A stretch of 40,613 bases of DNA from an uncultured Nitrospira sp. (lineage in GTDB: Bacteria > Nitrospirota > Nitrospiria > Nitrospirales > Nitrospiraceae): assembly GCA_902500775.1 (NCBI GenBank), contig CABVRZ010000041.1:1-40613 (forward strand). The letters run 5' to 3'. Under the pieces are notes generated by a model, which saw nothing but the letters and a program-made list of their open reading frames with translations, had not been told where the DNA came from and searched no databases. A program made the position numbers and the translations under genes. Positions 8,972 through 15,836 of this stretch are shown here, piece after piece (position 1 is the first letter of the stretch; the number at the start of each line of letters is the position of its first letter).

Positions 8972-9108
8972 ACTAGTGGACTGTAACAGTTAATTCAGTA
9001 ATAGTTTGTTGTTTCGCTTTAATTCTAGGAATTCGCATATTCACAGTGCGCATCATGTTTCCCGTGGTCAGGATCGCACTACTGCTCTAATCGTTACAGG
9101 CCACTAGT
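8972..9108. repeat. MITE-like element with imperfect terminal inverted repeats
   Basis: ACTAGTGGACTGTAAC (8972-8987) is matched in inverted orientation by GTTACAGGCCACTAGT (9093-9108), 15 of 16 positions. Weaker matching continues inward for about 13 more bases (TTA and CAGTA blocks). The span is 137 bases and holds no open frame. The outermost ACTAGT is itself palindromic and could be the duplicated target. It lies in an otherwise empty spacer of about 520 bases (8627-9148), where apart from the hairpin at 8641 I see nothing else. Confidence 0.6.
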
Positions 9109-9148
9109 TGTCGAAAACCCCCGGCTCCAGGATATAGGTGAGAACGCG

Positions 9149-9409
9149 TTGGGCTTTCTGGTCCTGATCGGTCCGTACTCATATTTTGTCGCATTGGTGT
9201 TCGGCATTCCGATTTATTTATTCATGAGATTGAGAGGCTGGGCATCTTTACCTCCTTTCTTGATCAGTGGAAGTTTTCTTGGAACTTTTACCATATTGGT
9301 CCTTGTTCCATTTGAGCGAGCACTCCTGGTAGATGGGATAATTTCAGGTGCTTTGGCTGCTGCATGCTTTTGGCTGATTGCCGTGCGCAAGGAAGCAACC
9401 GAAAAGTGA
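9149..9409 (+). CDS. Small membrane protein, unknown
   Basis: An 86-residue frame using a TTG start at 9149 with a reasonable ribosome-binding site (AGGTGAG at 9136-9142, six bases upstream). No ATG or GTG start exists in frame upstream, although the frame stays open back to 9029. It would encode about three hydrophobic segments separated by short loops, ending in a charged RKEATEK tail. It begins 40 bases after the MITE-like inverted repeat, so it could also be the 3' remnant of a longer gene. Base composition is more AT-rich than its neighbours. Family not recognised. Confidence 0.45.
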   Translation: MGFLVLIGPYSYFVALVFGIPIYLFMRLRGWASLPPFLISGSFLGTFTILVLVPFERALLVDGIISGALAAACFWLIAVRKEATEK

Positions 9410-9500
9410 AGAGGCCGTAGGAAATCCGTGCTCTTCCATAGTTATGCCAGGCTCTAAATCACTTCACTGATCGCTTTTTTAAAGTGGAGAGCACCATATC

Positions 9501-9719
9501 GTGATCTGGCGTTGGTTGTTCAATCTTCTGCTTCTCTTGGGGGCAGGTTATTGCGCCTATCTGGCAACTTTTAATTGGTGGGCAGCTGGTGGTCCACCTT
9601 CGCGTTCGCAAGAGAGATACGCTTTCCATGGGAATGTCTTTTTTGGTTTGGCCTGTACGTTCTTAATACTCTTCATTGTGCTCCTGATAAAAAGTATCCA
9701 ACGCATGAGACAGCATTAA
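9501..9719 (+). CDS. Small two-helix membrane protein, unknown
   Basis: Protein of 72 residues with a GTG start at 9501; a GGAGA sits ten bases upstream. Two hydrophobic segments (about 3-24 and 44-64) flank a short loop containing WWAAGGPPSRSQERYAFHG, and the C-terminus is basic. It probably sits in the inner membrane as a hairpin. It follows another tiny membrane protein at 9149 with a 91-base gap. No family recognised. Confidence 0.5.
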   Translation: MIWRWLFNLLLLLGAGYCAYLATFNWWAAGGPPSRSQERYAFHGNVFFGLACTFLILFIVLLIKSIQRMRQH

Positions 9720-9800
9720 ATAGGCCCGCTATACCCAGTCCTGAACTAGGCCCCCTAGGCCTAACTGGTTGAGATTCAGGCCCATTTGGGCTCCGTTACC

Positions 9801-9830
9801 TTGACGGAGGAAGAGGCAGGGCCGTATAGT
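9801..9830 (+). promoter_or_regulatory. Sigma70-type promoter for the nuoF-like operon
   Basis: TTGACG (9801-9806), an 18-base spacer, then TATAGT (9825-9830). Transcription would begin near 9837, giving a leader of about 30 bases to the ATG at 9868. Confidence 0.65.
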
Positions 9831-9867
9831 ACTGTCTCTATTGTGAGGGGTTATTGACAGGACAGCT

Positions 9868-11172
9868 ATGTCTACTGCGACAGAACCACGCCTTGTTCAA
9901 AAGTTAGATGGGGCTCCTTGGGAGATCGAGGGGTACCTCAAGGTCGGCGGCTATGAGGCCTGGAAGCGTTGTGTCAAGGAATTAAAGGCCACCGATGTTG
10001 TGGATGAGCTGAAGAAGTCTGGCCTACGAGGGCGGGGTGGTGCCGGGTTCCCGACAGGGATCAAATGGGACAAGGTTCTGAATCATCGGGTCAAAGAACG
10101 ATATTTTGTCTGCAATGCCGGTGAGCATGAACCGGGCACGTTCAAAGACCGACATCTGCTCAAGACGTTGCCGCACCAATTGATCGAAGGGTGCTTAATT
10201 GCCTCCTTTACGGTGCAGGCGAAGGCCTCCTTCATCTACGTGAACCATGAGTATCATGAGGAGCAACAAAATCTAAAAAAAGCCTTGGCTCAAGCGAAAG
10301 AGCGAGGACTTCTTGGAAAAAATATCCTGGGCAGTGGCGTTGATATTGACCTAGAGATCTTTGACGGCCATGGGAGCTACGTCGCTGGGGAAGAAACAGC
10401 GATGCTGGAGTCGATGCAGGGCCGGCCCGCGATGCCTCGACAGAAGCCTCCGTTCTATCCGACGGATTTCGGCCTCTATGGCAAGCCGACTCTCGTCAAC
10501 AATGTGGAGACGCTGTGCAACATTCCACGGATTCTCCACAAAGGTGCTGAGTGGTTCACCCAGGTTGGGACGGAAAAGTGTCCCGGTACGATGATGTTTT
10601 CGTTGAGCGGATCGATCAATCGGCCTGGCGTGTATGAGATGCCGATGGGCGTGACCATTCGTGAGTTGGTTGAGCGCTGCGGGGGTGGAGTACCCAATGG
10701 TCGGAAGATCAAAGCGGTCTTTCCAGGCGGTCCGGCATTCTCCATGGTGACGGCGGATCAGCTCGATCTTCCCATGGACTTCGACTCCTTGAAAAAAGCT
10801 GGCACCGGGTTGGGCTCGGCCGGGGTGATTGTTGTCGATGATGCGACCTGTATGGTGGCCAAGACGCTCCACTTTTCCAACTTTTTCAAAGGTGAGAGTT
10901 GTGGGCAATGTCCGCCCTGCCGCATGGGAACCATGAATTTAGCTGCGCTGATGACGAAGATTGAAGAAGGGCAGGGCACGCAAAAAGACCTCGACAGCAT
11001 GTTGCAACTCTGTGGATTCGTCAAAGGCACGGGATACTGTACGCTGGTGACCGGTGCGTCGGTCCTGGTGCAGAGCAGTTTGAAGCTGTTCCGTCACGAA
11101 TATGAAGACCATATTCGCCTGCAACGGTGTCCCTATCATGAGGCACCGGCAGGGGTCATCACCCACTCCTAG
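9868..11172 (+). CDS. nuoF: NuoF/HoxF-like NADH-binding flavoprotein (orphan diaphorase)
   Basis: Flavoprotein of 434 residues, the usual length of complex I subunit NuoF, which oxidises NADH via FMN and passes electrons to a [4Fe-4S] cluster. Visible signatures are the glycine-rich GRGGAGFPTG, the FMN/NADH-binding stretch with YVAGEETAMLESMQG, and the N3 cluster motif ESCGQCPPCRMG with the distal Cys in CTLVTG or CGFV. No nuoE, nuoG or other complex I gene is beside it. Instead a [2Fe-2S] ferredoxin starts eight bases after its stop. The pair therefore looks like an NADH-ferredoxin electron-transfer module rather than part of complex I. A good promoter lies at 9801-9830. The gene symbol denotes homology, not proven membership of complex I. 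Confidence 0.9.
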   Translation: MSTATEPRLVQKLDGAPWEIEGYLKVGGYEAWKRCVKELKATDVVDELKKSGLRGRGGAGFPTGIKWDKVLNHRVKERYFVCNAGEHEPGTFKDRHLLKTLPHQLIEGCLIASFTVQAKASFIYVNHEYHEEQQNLKKALAQAKERGLLGKNILGSGVDIDLEIFDGHGSYVAGEETAMLESMQGRPAMPRQKPPFYPTDFGLYGKPTLVNNVETLCNIPRILHKGAEWFTQVGTEKCPGTMMFSLSGSINRPGVYEMPMGVTIRELVERCGGGVPNGRKIKAVFPGGPAFSMVTADQLDLPMDFDSLKKAGTGLGSAGVIVVDDATCMVAKTLHFSNFFKGESCGQCPPCRMGTMNLAALMTKIEEGQGTQKDLDSMLQLCGFVKGTGYCTLVTGASVLVQSSLKLFRHEYEDHIRLQRCPYHEAPAGVITHS

Positions 11173-11180
11173 GAGACGTC

Positions 11181-11516
11181 ATGCCACGAGTGACGTTTCT
11201 GCATACGGACGGGCGAAGCGGAGAGGTTGATGAGAACGTCTCGCTGCTTGATGCCGCCAAAGAATTGGGATTTCGCCTGAATCACGATTGCGGCGGGAAC
11301 GCGTCCTGCACGACGTGCCGGGTCGAAGTGCAGATGGGGCAGGAACATCTCTCGGAGATTGATTTCGACGAACAAGACTTGCTGGATCGCGAAGCCTTGA
11401 CGGAACCATGGCACCGTTTGGCCTGTCAGGCTCGTGTGTTGGGGGATGTCGTTGTGCGCGTGCCGGAAGCCAAATGGGATGAACCGCAGCGAGCAGCATC
11501 GGAGGCAAGGGGTTGA
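11181..11516 (+). CDS. [2Fe-2S] ferredoxin (adrenodoxin/Isc type spacing)
   Basis: Small electron carrier of 111 residues. The cluster ligands are Cys37, Cys43, Cys46 and Cys82, giving the C-x5-C-x2-C-x35-C spacing of adrenodoxin and Isc-type ferredoxins. The plant-type spacing differs. It begins eight bases after the NuoF-like gene and is followed 75 bases later by an A-type Fe-S carrier, so it is likely the electron partner of the NuoF-like protein and/or serves Fe-S assembly. The acidic patch (SEIDFDEQDLLD) typical of partner docking is present. Confidence 0.92.
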   Translation: MPRVTFLHTDGRSGEVDENVSLLDAAKELGFRLNHDCGGNASCTTCRVEVQMGQEHLSEIDFDEQDLLDREALTEPWHRLACQARVLGDVVVRVPEAKWDEPQRAASEARG

Positions 11517-11591
11517 TATTGGAAGAAGAGGTGTTAGACTAACATTCTAGCCAGCCGAGCAGGCTGGAACGATCCATAGAGGAGGATGACA

Positions 11592-11912
11592 ATGGTTAAC
11601 ATTACGGCGGTGGCGGAACAAAAAATCAAGGAATTGATGGCCGAGGAAAAGGATATCGTCGGGTTGCGAGTCTACGTACGCGGCGGTGGATGCCATGGCT
11701 ATCAATATGGGATGGCCTTTGAATCCAAGATGGCCGAGGATGATACCATCATCGAAAAGGGTGAGGTGAAACTCATCATGGATTCACAGAGTGCTCCCTT
11801 GCTGCAGGGCGCGGAAGTAGACTACGTGGACAGTGTGCAAGGCTCGGGCTTTTCGATCAAGAATCCCCAGGCTAAGACGACGTGCGGCTGCGGCAGCTCC
11901 TTTAGCGCGTGA
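11592..11912 (+). CDS. erpA: A-type iron-sulfur cluster carrier (ErpA/IscA family)
   Basis: Scaffold or carrier that delivers Fe-S clusters to apoproteins. The 106-residue protein has the three invariant cysteines Cys34 (GGGCHGYQYG), Cys98 and Cys100 (CGCGSSF). A frame opens at the ATG at 11586, but the AGAGGAGG Shine-Dalgarno abuts that codon; the ATG at 11592 lies six bases beyond it and is the correct start. Clustered with an Fe-S flavoprotein and a ferredoxin, it probably supports their maturation. An intrinsic terminator follows. ErpA and IscA cannot be separated with certainty by sequence alone. Confidence 0.92.
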   Translation: MVNITAVAEQKIKELMAEEKDIVGLRVYVRGGGCHGYQYGMAFESKMAEDDTIIEKGEVKLIMDSQSAPLLQGAEVDYVDSVQGSGFSIKNPQAKTTCGCGSSFSA

Positions 11913-11960
11913 GCGTCGCTACGGGATGACTATAGGTATGCCGAGCATGGACTCTCCAGT

Positions 11961-11997
11961 CTAAGACTGCTCGCCCATCGGGCAGTCTTAGCGTTTT
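11961..11997 (+). terminator. Intrinsic terminator after erpA
   Basis: CTAAGACTGC (11961-11970) pairs perfectly with GCAGTCTTAG (11982-11991) across a loop that can close further by GCCC/GGGC pairing. It is followed by CGTTTT. It ends the nuoF-ferredoxin-erpA unit. Confidence 0.7.
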
Positions 11998-12024
11998 CAC
12001 CCACACTACGAGTGACCGGATTGA

Positions 12025-12429
12025 ATGTCACAGATCTATGTGACCAGACGCTATCGTTTTTGCGCCGCCCATCGGCTGCATACCGATCTCCTCTCACCTG
12101 AAGAAAACTGGGCTGCCTTCGGTAAATGTAACAATGCGAATGGTCATGGGCATAACTATGTAGTCTTGGTGACAATTCGCGCCGGAGCAACGGAGAATTC
12201 GAACCACCTGAGTTCTCTTGACCAGCTTGTCACCGATACGATCATCGAGCGCTTCGATCATCAGGATCTGAACAGTGACCCGGCCTTCTCTGCCCTGACC
12301 ACGACAGGAGAGAATCTGGTCAAAGTGATCTGGGACATCCTCAAACCGCTCCTGCCTGCCGAGAGTCTGCACAAAGTGGGAGTCATTGAGACCAGAGACA
12401 ACTATTTTGAATATACGGGCGCTATATAA
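12025..12429 (+). CDS. 6-pyruvoyltetrahydropterin synthase family protein (PTPS-I-like rather than QueD-like)
   Basis: Zinc enzyme of 134 residues acting on dihydroneopterin triphosphate, the product of GTP cyclohydrolase I encoded next. Zinc ligands are His16, His41 and His43, and the catalytic cysteine is Cys35, in the sequence [13 protein letters not shown]. That block is almost identical to the animal PTPS active site, whereas QueD enzymes carry a shorter C-x3-HGH motif. The later FDHQDLN and VIETRDN blocks supply the catalytic Asp/His and the substrate Glu. A weak ribosome-binding site precedes the ATG. Product could be 6-pyruvoyl-tetrahydropterin (tetrahydrobiopterin-type route) or, less likely, the queuosine precursor; no queC or queE is present in the window. 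Confidence 0.9.
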   Translation: MSQIYVTRRYRFCAAHRLHTDLLSPEENWAAFGKCNNANGHGHNYVVLVTIRAGATENSNHLSSLDQLVTDTIIERFDHQDLNSDPAFSALTTTGENLVKVIWDILKPLLPAESLHKVGVIETRDNYFEYTGAI

Positions 12430-12445
12430 GCCGAAGGGGAACACC

Positions 12446-13093
12446 GTGAGAAAGTCACAAAAGAGAGAGAAAAGACCCGCCTCGGTGGAAGACGCGAACG
12501 GAAGTGGAATGGCTCCAGACTTACCGGTTCTTGAATCACTGGTCACGGAGATGCTCCTGGCCCTTGGCGAAAAGCCCAGTCGGAATGGGCTTCTGAAGAC
12601 CCCCGAACGAGTGGCCAAAGCGCTGGCTTTTATGACGCAGGGGTACCAGCGCGATATCGACCATCTCTTGAACGGTGCGCTCTTTCCAATCGAATATGAC
12701 GAGATGGTCATTGTCAAAGACATCGATTTTTTTAGCATGTGTGAACACCACCTGTTGCCGTTTTTTGGTCGAGTCCATGTCGGCTACTTGCCCAACAAGA
12801 AGGTGGTCGGCCTCAGCAAGATCCCACGCATTGTCGATATGTTCGCCAGGCGTCTGCAAGTTCAGGAACGGTTGACGGTGCAAATCGCGGAGACGTTGAG
12901 CACGAAGCTGAATGCCCATGGTGTCGGTGTCGTCGTGGAAGCCAGACATCTCTGCATGATGATGCGGGGAGTGGAAAAACAAAATACCCTTGCGGTCACC
13001 AGCTCGATGCTGGGAGCGTTCCGTAGTCAATCACAAACGCGCGAGGAATTTTTGAAATTGATTCGGCGGGGCAGTGTTGGTGATCCGGAGTAA
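12446..13093 (+). CDS. folE: GTP cyclohydrolase I
   Basis: Converts GTP to 7,8-dihydroneopterin triphosphate, the first step to folate and pterins. The 215-residue protein has the zinc-site [10 protein letters not shown] motif, the [11 protein letters not shown] segment and the HLCMMMRG motif with the third zinc ligand and catalytic residues. An ATG at 12386 would overlap the PTPS gene by 44 bases. The GTG at 12446 lies 16 bases after the PTPS stop with a GAAGGGGA ribosome-binding site and is preferred; the first 20-25 residues are a basic, disordered-looking extension. The two genes form a two-step pterin operon. Confidence 0.94.
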   Translation: MRKSQKREKRPASVEDANGSGMAPDLPVLESLVTEMLLALGEKPSRNGLLKTPERVAKALAFMTQGYQRDIDHLLNGALFPIEYDEMVIVKDIDFFSMCEHHLLPFFGRVHVGYLPNKKVVGLSKIPRIVDMFARRLQVQERLTVQIAETLSTKLNAHGVGVVVEARHLCMMMRGVEKQNTLAVTSSMLGAFRSQSQTREEFLKLIRRGSVGDPE

Positions 13094-13126
13094 ATGCTCT
13101 GCTGAGGTTCCGCACAACCCACCTAC

Positions 13127-13924
13127 CTACTTTGTGAGAGTTCCACAAAGAGAGCGGACGATTTGATTGAACAACTCTGGTTGTTCCAGGTTCGAGAGAT
13201 GGCCTGCTCCCGGAATGACGGCCAGACGGGCATTGGGAATCCTCTCCGCCATGAGCCGGGCGTCGGCAGGTGGGGTCGGCACATCCAGTTCGCCCACAAT
13301 AACTTGAGTCGGACAGCGTATCTGTTGTAGGTGTGGGATAGAATCTGGACGTTCTGCCATCGCCATGAGATCTCCGGCAATGCCACTGACTTGGTTGCCT
13401 TCGATCATCGTACGCACTCGCTGAACGAGCGCTGGCCTCGTCTGGATCGTTCCGGGACTCAATAATTTCGGGATCATGATGTCAGCGATCGCACTCGGCC
13501 CCTGTTTGTAGGCAATCTGCGCCATCTCGAATCGTGCCCGTTTTCCATCCTCTGTATCTGCCTGGGCCTTTGTGTCGGCTAAAATCATGCCTTTCACGCG
13601 CTCAGCGTACTTTCGATAGAAGGCAAAGAGGATATAGCCCCCCATAGAAAGTCCGACAAAGACGGCCTGTTTGATCGACAGATGATCGAGCAAGCCACGG
13701 ACGTCGTCGGCTGCTTGGTCCAGAGTATAGTGCCAGAGTGGCGCATCGGATTCGCCGTGTCCGCGCAGGTCAATCGTCATCACGCGAAACTGTGAGGAAA
13801 GGGCGTTCTCTTGTTCAGTCCACATGCTGCGGTTGAGCGGAAACGCATGAAGAAAGACAATCGGAAATCCGATCCCCTGATCATTGAAGGCGAGGGTAAT
13901 GCCATTGACTTGAGCAAACATCAT
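13127..13924 (-). CDS. Alpha/beta-hydrolase (3-oxoadipate enol-lactonase-like)
   Basis: Soluble hydrolase of 265 residues. The nucleophile elbow is GLSMGG (Ser93 region), the acid is probably the Asp in VGELDVPTP, and the catalytic His lies in GAGHLSNLEQP near residue 244. The N-terminal FLHAFPLNRSMW strand forms the oxyanion loop. It resembles enol-lactone hydrolases and related esterases, but no aromatic-degradation genes are near and the substrate cannot be inferred. It converges with folE (33-base gap) and diverges from rarA (110 bases from start to start). Confidence 0.88.
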   Translation of the reverse strand: MMFAQVNGITLAFNDQGIGFPIVFLHAFPLNRSMWTEQENALSSQFRVMTIDLRGHGESDAPLWHYTLDQAADDVRGLLDHLSIKQAVFVGLSMGGYILFAFYRKYAERVKGMILADTKAQADTEDGKRARFEMAQIAYKQGPSAIADIMIPKLLSPGTIQTRPALVQRVRTMIEGNQVSGIAGDLMAMAERPDSIPHLQQIRCPTQVIVGELDVPTPPADARLMAERIPNARLAVIPGAGHLSNLEQPELFNQIVRSLCGTLTK

Positions 13925-14034
13925 TCAATCCCTTCCTGTTGAATGTCGTACCATCGGCTGCCTGCATGGTCAAGAGTTCATTTGCGCAGATGTGGCTCGG
14001 CGTATACAATTCCCAAAGCTTTGTAAGGAGTGAG

Positions 14035-15327
14035 ATGACCCACGCTCGTGATCAGGCCCCAGATCTATTCACCATGCACGATGAACAGGCCGGTGATGCT
14101 CCGCTTGCAGAACGGATGCGGCCACGTGCGTTCAGTGATTTTATGGGGCAAGACGACATCACAGCGACAGATCGACCGCTACGGCGGGCCATTGAGGCCG
14201 ATCAGCTCTCCTCCGTCATCTTCTGGGGTCCACCCGGATCGGGCAAGACGACGCTCGCCCATCTCATCGCCCGCTATACAAAGGCACAGTTTGTGTCCTT
14301 CTCGGCCGTGACCGGCGGTATTCCTGAATTGCGCACAATCATCAAGGCCGCCGAACAACGTCGGTTGATCAACGGGCAACGAACCATCCTGTTCGTGGAC
14401 GAAATCCACCGGTTCAACAAGGCGCAACAGGATGCCTTTCTTCCTCACGTCGAACGAGGCACCATCATTCTCGTCGGAGCAACCACGGAAAACCCCTCGT
14501 TCGAAGTCATCAGCCCCTTGTTGTCGCGCTCAATTTTAGTGGTGCTGAAACCTCTGAGTGATGAAGCCCTCGGTGGGATCCTGGATCGGGCGCTGAATGA
14601 TTCAGAGGTCGGGTTGGGACAACTCAGGCCCAATGTGTTAGCACAGGCCCGTCAACGCTTAGTGGCGTGTGGCAACGGCGATGCGAGGGCCATGCTGACG
14701 GCATTGGAGTTTGTCGTGAGGCAGGCGCCCATAGGAGCTGACGGCACCCGCACAATCGATGTAGGGATGTTGGAAGCCGCACTGACTGCGAAGGCTCTGC
14801 GATACGACAAGTCTGGTGAGGAACACTACAATACCATCTCAGCCTATATCAAAAGTCTTCGAGATTCCGATGCAGATGGGGCGCTCTACTGGTTGGCGCG
14901 GATGTTGGAGGCTGGAGAAGATCCCATGTTCATTGCCCGTCGGATGGTGATCTTTGCATCGGAAGATATCGGCAATGCCGACCCGCTCGCTCTTGGCGTA
15001 GCCGTCTCAGTGGCACAAGCCGTCCAGCTTGTCGGGCTCCCGGAGGCCCAGATCAATCTGGCGCATGGCACGACGTACCTCGCCTCACGGCCAAAGGACA
15101 ACGCGTCCTATATCGGTCTTCTGGAAGCACGCAAGGATGCACAAACCCTTGGAAATCTGGGAGTTCCGCTCCATCTCCGGAATGCGGTGACGTCCGTGAT
15201 GAAGGACTTGGGGTATGGAAACAACTACCGGTATGTGCATGACGATCCACAAGCACGAATAGAGCAAACCCACCTCCCATCGGTACTCAAGGACCGACGG
15301 TACTACCGCCCAAAGCCGACCTCGTAG
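14035..15327 (+). CDS. rarA: Replication-associated recombination ATPase RarA (MgsA)
   Basis: AAA+ ATPase of 430 residues that acts at stalled replication forks as a clamp-loader-like tetramer. It carries Walker A GPPGSGKTTL, Walker B LFVDEIHRFNKAQQD, sensor 1 GATTENPSFE, and the C-terminal RarA block with DALYWLARMLEAGEDP and the FASEDIGNADP motif. A frame opens at 13939, but the ATG at 14035 has a TAAGGAG ribosome-binding site five to six bases upstream and gives the usual family length. A possible -10 box TATACA lies at 14003-14008. Confidence 0.95.
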   Translation: MTHARDQAPDLFTMHDEQAGDAPLAERMRPRAFSDFMGQDDITATDRPLRRAIEADQLSSVIFWGPPGSGKTTLAHLIARYTKAQFVSFSAVTGGIPELRTIIKAAEQRRLINGQRTILFVDEIHRFNKAQQDAFLPHVERGTIILVGATTENPSFEVISPLLSRSILVVLKPLSDEALGGILDRALNDSEVGLGQLRPNVLAQARQRLVACGNGDARAMLTALEFVVRQAPIGADGTRTIDVGMLEAALTAKALRYDKSGEEHYNTISAYIKSLRDSDADGALYWLARMLEAGEDPMFIARRMVIFASEDIGNADPLALGVAVSVAQAVQLVGLPEAQINLAHGTTYLASRPKDNASYIGLLEARKDAQTLGNLGVPLHLRNAVTSVMKDLGYGNNYRYVHDDPQARIEQTHLPSVLKDRRYYRPKPTS

Positions 15328-15342
15328 GGCCAATTGCCGGGG

Positions 15343-15370
15343 TTTACACTCTCGCCTAATCTGTTATACT
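15343..15370 (+). promoter_or_regulatory. Promoter for the PilZ gene, predicting a leaderless transcript
   Basis: TTTACA (15343-15348), a 16-base spacer and TATACT (15365-15370). The expected start point (about 15377) coincides with the ATG at 15378, and there is no ribosome-binding site between them, so the mRNA would be leaderless. Confidence 0.6.
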
Positions 15371-15377
15371 TAGAGCG

Positions 15378-15770
15378 ATGAGGCAAGGAGAAGGAAAACT
15401 GTCGGCCCATGCCACGGCGTTGAGTGAACGGCGGAAATTCGTTCGTGCCGAACTGGTCGGGTCTGCTTTGGTATCACCAAAGAGCGGCAGGCGCGCCTGT
15501 ACGGCGGTTCTCGACAATGTGAACAAGATCGGGGCAGGGTTTCACACCAAAGAACGGTTCCCATCGAACGAACGAGTCACCGTCTCGCTCGCCTTCCTGG
15601 ATTCCGATCGAGTCGAGCAGCAGGAAAAACTCGACGGAATGGTCGCCTGGGTGAGGCCATGGGAAAAGAAGAGATTCCTCATCGGAGTCGTATGGGATGA
15701 ATTGGTGACGAAAGACAAACACCGCTGGCTGTACTACTATCTGGAAGAAACCCTCAAAGCCTCCGTCTGA
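15378..15770 (+). CDS. PilZ-domain protein (putative c-di-GMP receptor)
   Basis: Single-domain protein of 130 residues. The c-di-GMP-binding RxxxR motif is present (Arg19-Lys-Phe-Val-Arg23, inside ERRKFVR). The second motif, normally D/N-x-S-x-x-G, appears as NVNKIG (Asn in place of Ser) near residues 48-53. The later VAWVRP strand and the FLIGVVW strand complete a PilZ-like barrel. Binding is plausible but the Ser-to-Asn change could lower affinity. The ATG coincides with the predicted transcription start, so translation would be leaderless. It converges on the ABC-F gene across a 66-base gap. Confidence 0.82.
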   Translation: MRQGEGKLSAHATALSERRKFVRAELVGSALVSPKSGRRACTAVLDNVNKIGAGFHTKERFPSNERVTVSLAFLDSDRVEQQEKLDGMVAWVRPWEKKRFLIGVVWDELVTKDKHRWLYYYLEETLKASV

Positions 15771-15836
15771 GCCCATTGCCTGCAATGGCCGTCACCCATC
15801 GACGGCCAGAATCCTACTCCCAGTTCGGAGACATCG
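15771..15836. terminator. Tandem hairpins between convergent genes
   Basis: Between the PilZ and ABC-F stop codons, CCATTG pairs with CAATGG (within 15773-15788). GGCCGTC (15787-15793) pairs with GACGGCC (15801-15807), so the two stems share a few bases and are alternatives. No T tract. They could serve both convergent transcripts. Confidence 0.35.

Noticed and set aside
13939-14034. N-terminal extension of RarA
   Set aside because: The ribosome-binding site and family length support the start at 14035.
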